Source: Rhodoferax sp.
GTDB taxonomy: Bacteria; Pseudomonadota; Gammaproteobacteria; Burkholderiales; Burkholderiaceae_C
Reading direction: 5' to 3'
Length of the DNA stretch: 11,199 nt
NCBI GenBank assembly: GCA_026785765.1
Contig: JAJAZK010000342.1
Span: 1 to 11,199 of the forward strand
Position 1 is the stretch's first letter; every line of letters begins with the position of its first letter. The notes beneath the pieces were generated by a model. The model was given only the letters and a program-made list of their open reading frames with translations, was not told the origin of the DNA and ran no database searches. The position numbers and the translations under genes are program-made. Below are positions 5,857 through 11,199 of this stretch, piece after piece.

Positions 5857-8187
5857 ATGTCCGTATCCTCCGCCGCTGGCGTTGCAAGCGTCAGCCCCCT
5901 GTTGCAGCATCTCAATCCCGAACAACGCGCGGCCGTTACGCTTCCCAATGAACACGCCCTGATCCTGGCCGGCGCTGGCTCGGGCAAGACGCGGGTGCTG
6001 ACGACCCGCATCGCCTGGTTGCTGCAAACCGGCCAGGTGTCGCCGGCCGGGGTGCTGGCGGTGACCTTCACCAACAAAGCTGCCAAGGAGATGATGACGC
6101 GCCTGTCCGCGTTGCTGCCGGTGAACGTGCGGGGCATGTGGATCGGCACCTTCCATGGACTGTGCAACCGCTTCCTGCGCGCCCACTACAAGATCGCGGC
6201 GCTGCCGCAGGGTTTCCAGATCCTGGACACGCAGGACCAGTTGTCGGCGATCAAGCGCCTGATGAAGCAATTCAATATCGACGGTGAGCGGTTTCCGGCG
6301 AAACAGACGCAATGGTTCATCAGTGGCTGCAAGGAAGACGGCCTGCGCCCGAACATGGTCGAAGCGCGCGACGAGGACAGCCGACGCAAGACCGAGATCT
6401 ACCAGTTGTACGAGGAGCAGTGCCAGCGCGAGGGCGTGGTGGACTTTGGCGAGCTGATGCTGCGCAGTTACGAGGTGCTGCGTGACAACGATCCCGTGCG
6501 CGAGCACTACCAGCGGCGCTTTCGCCACATCCTGATCGATGAATTCCAGGACACCAACAAGCTGCAATACGCCTGGATCAAGATGCTGGCCGGTGCCGGT
6601 GCGCCCGGCGAGCCGCTGATGCATGCACCCGGCTCGGTGATGGCGGTGGGTGACGACGACCAGAGCATATATGCGTTTCGCGGTGCGCGTGTCGGTAACA
6701 TGGCCGATTTTGTGCGCGAGTTCGGGGTGCGCCACCAGATCAAGCTGGAGCAGAATTACCGCAGCTACAGCAACATTCTGGACAGCGCCAACGCGCTCAT
6801 CAGCCACAACCAGAAGCGCCTTGGCAAGAATCTGCGCACCGAGCAGGGGCCGGGCGAGCCGGTGCGCGTTTATGAGTCGACCAGCGACCTGGCGGAAGCG
6901 CAGTGGATGGTCGAGGAGATGCGCCAACTCGTGCGCGACGGGTCCGAGCGCAACGAAATTGCCGTCTTGTACCGCAGCAATGCGCAAAGCCGGGTGATCG
7001 AAACTGCTTTGTTCAACGCTGGGGTACCGTACCGTGTGTACGGCGGCCTGCGTTTTTTCGAGCGTGCCGAGATCAAACACGCACTGGCCTACTTGCGGAT
7101 TCTGGAGAACCCGGGCGACGACACGAGTTTCTTGCGCGTGGTCAACTTTCCGCCGCGAGGCATTGGCGCGCGCAGTCTGGAGCAGGTGCAGGATGCGGCG
7201 CGCGCGTCGGGTCGGTCCTTGCACGACGCGGTGGCGTCGGTGTCGGGCAAGGCTGGCGTCAACATGGGTGCTTTTGTGGCAAGTATGGCGACGCTGCGCG
7301 CGCAGACTGAGGGTTTATCGCTGCGCGAGATCATCGAGCTGGTGCTCGACCACAGCGGCCTGCTGGAGCACTACCGGGCCGAGCGCGAGGGTGTCGACCG
7401 GGTGGAAAACCTCGACGAGTTGGTCAACGCCGCCGAGAGTTTTGTGACCCAGGAGGGTTTCGGACGCGACGCCGTGGCGCTGCCGGTGGACGAACTGGCG
7501 CCGCCACCAGACGCCGAAACCGGCGAGACGCAGTCGCCGCTGGCGGCCTTTCTGACCCATGCAGCACTGGAGTCTGGCGATAACCAGGCGCAGGCCGGGC
7601 AGGACGCGATCCAGTTGATGACCGTGCACTCCAGCAAGGGGCTGGAGTTCGATTGTGTGTTCATCGGCGGCATGGAGGAGGGCCTGTTTCCGCACGAGAA
7701 CTCCATGAACAGCCACGACGGTCTGGAAGAAGAGCGCCGCCTGATGTACGTGGCAATCACGCGCGCGCGCCAACGCTTGTACCTGAGCCATTCGCAGACC
7801 CGCATGCTGCATGGACAGACCCGCTACAACATCCGCAGCCGGTTTTTCGACGAGTTGCCCGACGCGGCCCTCAAGTGGATCACGCCGCGCCATGCCGGCT
7901 TCGGCTCCTACGCCGCGTTTCCGGGCAGCGGCAGCAGCAGCCAGCGGCCGGCATTCGGCGCCACGCCCCGGTTCTCGGAACGGGCGAGTGAGGCGGCCGT
8001 GTCGCGCAATACCGACAGCGGTCACGGGCTGCGGGTGCAGATGAAGGTGTTCCATGCCAAGTTCGGCGAAGGCACGGTGTTGACGCTCGAAGGCAGTGGT
8101 GCCGATGCGCGGGCGCAGATCAGTTTTCCGCGCCATGGCGTGAAGTGGCTTGCCCTGTCGGTGGCCAAACTCACGCCGCTGCCGTGA
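5857..8187 (+). CDS. uvrD: UvrD-type ATP-dependent DNA helicase (helicase II)
   Basis: A 776-residue superfamily 1A 3'-5' helicase acting in nucleotide excision repair, methyl-directed mismatch repair and removal of protein-DNA blocks. All motifs are present: LNPEQRAAV Q-motif (20-28), Walker A GAGSGKT (39-45), FTNKAAKEM motif Ia, DEFQDTN motif II (228-234), GDDDQSIYAFRG motif III (265-276), QNYRS motif IV (299-303), VHSSKGLEFD motif V (590-599) and YVAITRARQ motif VI (about 631-639). The last 48 residues from MKVFHAKFGEGTV (729 on) form the Tudor-like domain that in UvrD/PcrA binds RNA polymerase, followed by WLALSVAKLTPLP. Length is slightly above the 720-740 usual for the family because of insertions near residue 255 (APGEPLMHAPG) and in the linker before the C-terminal domain. 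The ATG at 5857 is preferred over an in-frame TTG at 5800, which lies inside the inverted repeat. Rep or PcrA naming is possible, but the C-terminal domain favours UvrD. Confidence 0.95.
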   Translation: MSVSSAAGVASVSPLLQHLNPEQRAAVTLPNEHALILAGAGSGKTRVLTTRIAWLLQTGQVSPAGVLAVTFTNKAAKEMMTRLSALLPVNVRGMWIGTFHGLCNRFLRAHYKIAALPQGFQILDTQDQLSAIKRLMKQFNIDGERFPAKQTQWFISGCKEDGLRPNMVEARDEDSRRKTEIYQLYEEQCQREGVVDFGELMLRSYEVLRDNDPVREHYQRRFRHILIDEFQDTNKLQYAWIKMLAGAGAPGEPLMHAPGSVMAVGDDDQSIYAFRGARVGNMADFVREFGVRHQIKLEQNYRSYSNILDSANALISHNQKRLGKNLRTEQGPGEPVRVYESTSDLAEAQWMVEEMRQLVRDGSERNEIAVLYRSNAQSRVIETALFNAGVPYRVYGGLRFFERAEIKHALAYLRILENPGDDTSFLRVVNFPPRGIGARSLEQVQDAARASGRSLHDAVASVSGKAGVNMGAFVASMATLRAQTEGLSLREIIELVLDHSGLLEHYRAEREGVDRVENLDELVNAAESFVTQEGFGRDAVALPVDELAPPPDAETGETQSPLAAFLTHAALESGDNQAQAGQDAIQLMTVHSSKGLEFDCVFIGGMEEGLFPHENSMNSHDGLEEERRLMYVAITRARQRLYLSHSQTRMLHGQTRYNIRSRFFDELPDAALKWITPRHAGFGSYAAFPGSGSSSQRPAFGATPRFSERASEAAVSRNTDSGHGLRVQMKVFHAKFGEGTVLTLEGSGADARAQISFPRHGVKWLALSVAKLTPLP

Positions 8188-8326
8188 GCCCCAAGTTGCC
8201 ACTGGCCCGGCCCGTGCTTTTGTTGCGCAAACCTGCAATGAGATGGTTTTTCTGCCGGATTCGTGGCCAGACCATGGAACTCCAGGCGAAAGGCCGCATC
8301 AGCCTGGTTTTACCTGGAAAGACCCA

Positions 8327-8806
8327 ATGTTCATGAACAAGACAATTTGCAGCGCAGTTTTGTTGATTGCCATCGCCGGTGCCACTGGTGCCAGCCTTGC
8401 CGCCGATACCGGCCCGGCGGTGAGTGCGCCCAACGCCAGTGAGCGCATGGGTCTGGCCCGTGATGCGATCAAGGGCAAAGACTGGAAAAAGGCGCTCGCA
8501 GAATTAAACCTTGCGGCGCGGGAAGAGCCGCGCAATGCCGACGTGCACAATTTGCTGGGTTACAGTTATCGCAAACAGGCCACGCCTAACCTGCCCAAGG
8601 CCTTCGAGCACTATAAGACCGCGCTCAGCCTGAATCCGAAACACAAGGGCGCCCACGAGTACATCGGTGAGGCCTACCTGATGGACAAGAAACCGCAAGA
8701 GGCCGAAAAACACCTGATCGAGCTCGAAAAGCTCTGTGGCAACAAGACCTGCGAGGAATACGCCGACCTCGCCAAGTCACTCGCCGACTACAAGGCGAAG
8801 AACTGA
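8327..8806 (+). CDS. Small exported tetratricopeptide-repeat protein
   Basis: A 159-residue protein with a clear signal peptide: MFMNKTIC, hydrophobic SAVLLIAIAGATGA, cleavage near SLA|AD at 25. The rest is nearly all helical repeats. TPR-like units lie at about 37-70 (AIKGKDWKKALAELNLAARE), 72-105 (HNLLGYSYRKQ to AFEHYKTALSLNP) and 107-137 (HEYIGEAYLMD to AEKHLIELEKL). The C-terminus has a close cysteine pair, C137 and C142, in LCGNKTCEEYADL, a pattern seen in other small periplasmic TPR proteins and likely a disulfide. The ATG at 8327 is chosen for GGAAAG six bases upstream; ATG at 8333 is an alternative. A scaffold or assembly role in the periplasm is inferred from fold only. It converges on the FecR-domain gene with 17 bases between the stops and no visible terminator. 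Confidence 0.85.
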   Translation: MFMNKTICSAVLLIAIAGATGASLAADTGPAVSAPNASERMGLARDAIKGKDWKKALAELNLAAREEPRNADVHNLLGYSYRKQATPNLPKAFEHYKTALSLNPKHKGAHEYIGEAYLMDKKPQEAEKHLIELEKLCGNKTCEEYADLAKSLADYKAKN

Positions 8807-8823
8807 GACTGGAGCCCGGCCGC

Positions 8824-9579
8824 TTAACGCTGGGGTGCCTGCGCCGGGTGTAGCTGCCCGGGCTTTTCTTCCATGTAACCCCTGCCGTCCTTGACGCCTT
8901 TTTTGCCCATGGCCTGCCAGGCGGTGCGTTGCCCGACCAGACGCGCCAGCATTTCCAGTTCTTCGTCTGCGTGGTTGATGGCGGCTGCGGCGGACAGATA
9001 ACGCCCCTCCTTGGGCTGGGAATCGGCCCAGAATGCCTGGTGGTAGTCCGCTTGGCTTTTGAGCTTGTCGTCCCCACTGCTTAAGTCCACCGTCCCGTAA
9101 CAGTTGCAGAAGTAGCTGCGCACATTCTCCTTGCCAAAACTCTCGGTGTAGACGCCGGTGCCGCGGATACCAGCCGTCATGGTGGGCGTAACGATCTGGC
9201 GGTTCGTGCCCTTGCCCCAGACACTGGCCACTCCGCCTGTCAACAGGCGCAATATGCTTACCGACCACAGGGACGAGCCGCGCTCGACCGCCATGCGCGT
9301 GTTCTGGCGCACCTTGAACGATGCGTTGCCGATCACAAACACCAGCGTGGTGCCGGGCCCGGTGGTCAGCTCGTCGCCAGTCTGGATGGTCTGGCCCGGC
9401 AGCAGGCGTGCGCCATTGAGCTGGGCATCACCGACCAGTTCCACAATGTTGCTGCGCTGCTGCGCGTAGGCTGCAGAAAATCCGCCAGCCGCGGTCCAGG
9501 CGGCCGCTGCGCTGAGAAACTGGCGCCGCTGGTACCAGAGCAACTCCTGCTCGGTACGCCCATTCAAAGTGTGTTTCAT
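8824..9579 (-). CDS. FecR-domain protein with twin-arginine signal
   Basis: A 251-residue exported protein. Its N-terminus has the twin-arginine motif RRQFL (18-22), then the hydrophobic AAAAWTAAGGFSA and cleavage near AYA|QQ at 39, a Tat-type signal. Residues 45-145 form a FecR-like beta domain (GDAQLNG, LLPGQTIQTGDELTTGPGTT, VRQNTRMAVE, TPTMTAGIRGTGVY), in which small strands repeat; FecR domains are found in periplasmic sensor and matrix-associated proteins. A CxC motif follows (FCNCYG, C158 and C160) and then a charged, likely helical C-terminal part. No FecI sigma factor or TonB receptor is nearby, so classical iron signalling is unlikely. Its ATG overlaps the stop of the upstream membrane protein gene as ATGA, and AGGAGAGA precedes it, indicating coupled translation as the third gene of the thrB operon. 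Exact role unknown. Confidence 0.85.
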   Translation of the reverse strand: MKHTLNGRTEQELLWYQRRQFLSAAAAWTAAGGFSAAYAQQRSNIVELVGDAQLNGARLLPGQTIQTGDELTTGPGTTLVFVIGNASFKVRQNTRMAVERGSSLWSVSILRLLTGGVASVWGKGTNRQIVTPTMTAGIRGTGVYTESFGKENVRSYFCNCYGTVDLSSGDDKLKSQADYHQAFWADSQPKEGRYLSAAAAINHADEELEMLARLVGQRTAWQAMGKKGVKDGRGYMEEKPGQLHPAQAPQR

Positions 9580-10358
9580 GCTGGGGTCTCTCCTGTGCCA
9601 ATATCAAAACAGTCGCGAAAAGTGAAATAGGTCGAGGTGAAGAACATGGCGGCAATCATCAGCGAGATTGGCAACAAGGCGACGCCGGCCGCCTGGGGGC
9701 TGCCGAACAGCGCCGCCAGCACCGACACCACCACAATTGCCAGTAACAGGATGGCGATCCAAACCAGGCCAAACACGGTGAACGCCCAGAAGTTGCGCAG
9801 GCAGGCAACAAGGCTGAAAAAAACACTCTTCGCGGCCGACACCTGATGCCAGTGCACAAGGGCCGGAGCATGCCAGAACATCAAAGATAGCGGCATTTGC
9901 AGGGCCAGAAAGGCGATCATCGCGGTTTGTGTGGCAGGGTCCTGGGCCATTTCCAATGTCGGCATCTTGCCAGCGATGTACTGGCCGGCAAATGCGCCGC
10001 CGTCGAACAAAGCGGTCAGACCCATGATCAACCAGAAACCGGCGCCGTAAAGGATGCCAAGCACCAGCATCGCGCGCAGTTGTTCGCGCCCGGCACGAAA
10101 GGCGCTCAGGAATATGGTGGGCATCGGGAACTTGCCGGTCGCGGCCTCCTTGCTGGCAGCCATCAGACCCAGGGTGCAGGCGGGCAGCAGGGCCAGGGCG
10201 AGAGCCAGGCCCAGCACCGGAATGGTGCCCACCACCGACATCACGGCCATGAACATGAAAAACAGGCCCGACAGCGCAAGTGGCTGGCGCCAGAACGTGG
10301 AGATGCCGAGCTTGACCCATGTCATGCCAGTACGCGCGGGAACGATATTTAGTTTCAT
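9576..10358 (-). CDS. BPSS1780-family multi-pass membrane protein
   Basis: A 260-residue inner-membrane protein of unknown function. About six hydrophobic spans are visible near 28-45, 47-68, 95-118, 146-165, 190-216 and 225-246. The start MKLNIVPARTGMTWVKLGIS and the central FWHAPALVHWHQVSAAKSVFFS (about 161-182) are the conserved blocks I associate with the BPSS1780 family of Burkholderiales. The loop between spans 1-2 and 3 is basic (ASKEAATGKF, FRAGREQLR). The gene starts inside the thrB stop (ATGA, 10355-10358) and its own stop overlaps the FecR-domain start in the same way, so it sits in the middle of a tightly coupled three-gene operon. The family name is from recollection of sequence pattern; the function is unknown. 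Confidence 0.85.
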   Translation of the reverse strand: MKLNIVPARTGMTWVKLGISTFWRQPLALSGLFFMFMAVMSVVGTIPVLGLALALALLPACTLGLMAASKEAATGKFPMPTIFLSAFRAGREQLRAMLVLGILYGAGFWLIMGLTALFDGGAFAGQYIAGKMPTLEMAQDPATQTAMIAFLALQMPLSLMFWHAPALVHWHQVSAAKSVFFSLVACLRNFWAFTVFGLVWIAILLLAIVVVSVLAALFGSPQAAGVALLPISLMIAAMFFTSTYFTFRDCFDIGTGETPA

Positions 10359-11199
10359 ATGCAGATCAATGATGCCAGGCGTTGCCGCAAAACCCGTTCA
10401 AAGTGCGCTGGATCGTGTGCTTTGAGCATGCGCGCTGCGCGCGGCCGGTGCAAGTCCCACAAGCGTGAAATCCAGAAGCGCAGCGCGCCCGCGCGCAACA
10501 TGGCTGGCAACAGGTCGCGTTCGGCCCCAGTCAGCGGGCGCTGCCCGGAGTATGCCGACAGGAACGCCGTGCTGCGCTCCTGGTCACAGGCGCCGCTGCT
10601 GAGGTCGACACACCAATCGTTCAGCGCAACGGCAATATCAAACAACCAGCGGTCGACGCCGGCAAAGTAGAAGTCGAAGATGCCACCCAGGACCGGCGTC
10701 TCGTGCGTCGCCGCCCCAGCTGGCGGCGCGACAAAAAGCACGTTGTCACGAAACAGGTCGGCGTGGATGGGCCCGCCCGGCAATGCGGCGTAACCCGCGC
10801 TGGCAGCCACATGGTTTTGATAGGCCAGTTCCGAACGTAGCAGTGCTGCCTGTTGTGGGTCGACGCAGGGAAGGATCAGCGGCACGGTCTCGTTCCACCA
10901 TGACAGGCCACGCAGGTTGGCCTGGCAAAGCGGGAAGTCGGCTGCGCCCAGGTGCAGACGCGCCAGCATGCCACCGATTGCAGCGCAATGCGCGTAGCTC
11001 GGTTCCAGTGCGCTACTGCCAGGCAATCGATTCACGACAGTAGTTGGCTTGCCGTGCAACGTGTGCAAATAGGCCCCGGCCCGGTTCGTCGCGGGGTCGG
11101 GAACCGGCAGCCCGCGCGCCGCCAGGTGCTTCATCAACGCCAGGTAAAAGGGCAACTGCTCAAAGTTCAGCCGCTCGAAGACGGTCAGCACATACGACC
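10355..11199 (-). CDS. thrB: Homoserine kinase (kinase-fold ThrB), 5' end outside the window
   Basis: Phosphorylates homoserine to O-phosphohomoserine with ATP, the step before threonine synthase. The 280 visible residues begin at SYVLTVFERLNFEQLPFY, an internal strand of the N-terminal lobe, so roughly 35-40 residues lie beyond the right edge. The GTG at 11191 that could be taken as a start is only the Val codon of this strand. The protein belongs to the aminoglycoside-phosphotransferase-like ThrB type of betaproteobacteria and pseudomonads, not the GHMP type of E. coli. The catalytic loop reads HADLFRDN (visible residues 143-150, catalytic Asp145 and Asn150) and the metal-binding motif GIFDFYFAGVDRWLFD (170-185, Asp173). 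The stop overlaps the start of the next gene by ATGA, so thrB is the upstream visible member of the operon. Confidence 0.93.
   Translation of the reverse strand, partial: SYVLTVFERLNFEQLPFYLALMKHLAARGLPVPDPATNRAGAYLHTLHGKPTTVVNRLPGSSALEPSYAHCAAIGGMLARLHLGAADFPLCQANLRGLSWWNETVPLILPCVDPQQAALLRSELAYQNHVAASAGYAALPGGPIHADLFRDNVLFVAPPAGAATHETPVLGGIFDFYFAGVDRWLFDIAVALNDWCVDLSSGACDQERSTAFLSAYSGQRPLTGAERDLLPAMLRAGALRFWISRLWDLHRPRAARMLKAHDPAHFERVLRQRLASLICI

Noticed and set aside
5551..7224. A 557-codon minus-strand frame
   Set aside because: It is antisense to uvrD and overlaps the guaC start; composition is typical of a shadow frame in G+C-rich DNA, and uvrD has every family motif.
7315..8238. A 307-codon minus-strand frame
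   Set aside because: Antisense to the well-supported 3' half of uvrD, with no recognisable domain.
9897..10425. Plus-strand frames opposite the membrane protein gene
   Set aside because: Gln/His/Arg-rich antisense translations; the minus-strand frame has clean membrane spans and ATGA overlaps on both sides.
1..11199. CRISPR array, integron attC site, intact phage or toxin-antitoxin system
   Set aside because: No regularly spaced repeats, no integrase or transposase frame, and no small paired genes with such motifs were found on either strand.

Overview
This G+C-rich window looks like chromosomal DNA from a betaproteobacterium, most likely Burkholderiales and near Comamonadaceae (Rhodoferax/Polaromonas-like). 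The reasons are the protein types (BPSS1780-family membrane protein, kinase-fold ThrB, an IMPDH/GMPR-type GMP reductase) and the TACAAT-like -10 elements. The taxon is an inference from pattern recognition; no database search was possible.

Layout. The left arm (1-1769, minus strand) holds a pssA-type CDP-alcohol phosphatidyltransferase, an exported protein of unknown function, and between them a very proline-rich reading frame. A short acidic hypothetical protein follows on the plus strand (2133-2357). Positions 2358-3600 look like a decayed island: a noncoding stretch with several small perfect hairpins, an orphan PAS-domain piece (minus), and a 5'/3'-truncated, frameshifted type I restriction subunit (hsdR) remnant whose Walker A lysine is replaced by glutamine. 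The island abuts a complete transcription unit for tRNA-Ala(CGC) on the minus strand (-10 box, tRNA, terminator), a typical integration neighbourhood.

The central part is ordinary housekeeping: an alpha/beta hydrolase of the kynurenine-formamidase-like type (+), guaC GMP reductase (-), and uvrD superfamily I helicase (+), the last two divergent around a perfect 8-bp inverted repeat.

The right arm has a small exported TPR protein (+) converging on a minus-strand operon that reads thrB (homoserine kinase, 5' end outside the window), then a BPSS1780-family membrane protein, then a Tat-type exported FecR-domain protein. Both operon junctions are 4-base ATGA overlaps, so the three genes are very likely translationally coupled. 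The TPR and FecR-like products are both predicted to be exported and both carry close cysteine pairs.

I see no CRISPR array, intact transposase, integrase, toxin-antitoxin pair or obvious new defence system. The most interesting parts are the island remnant beside the tRNA and the thrB-membrane-FecR operon facing the TPR gene.
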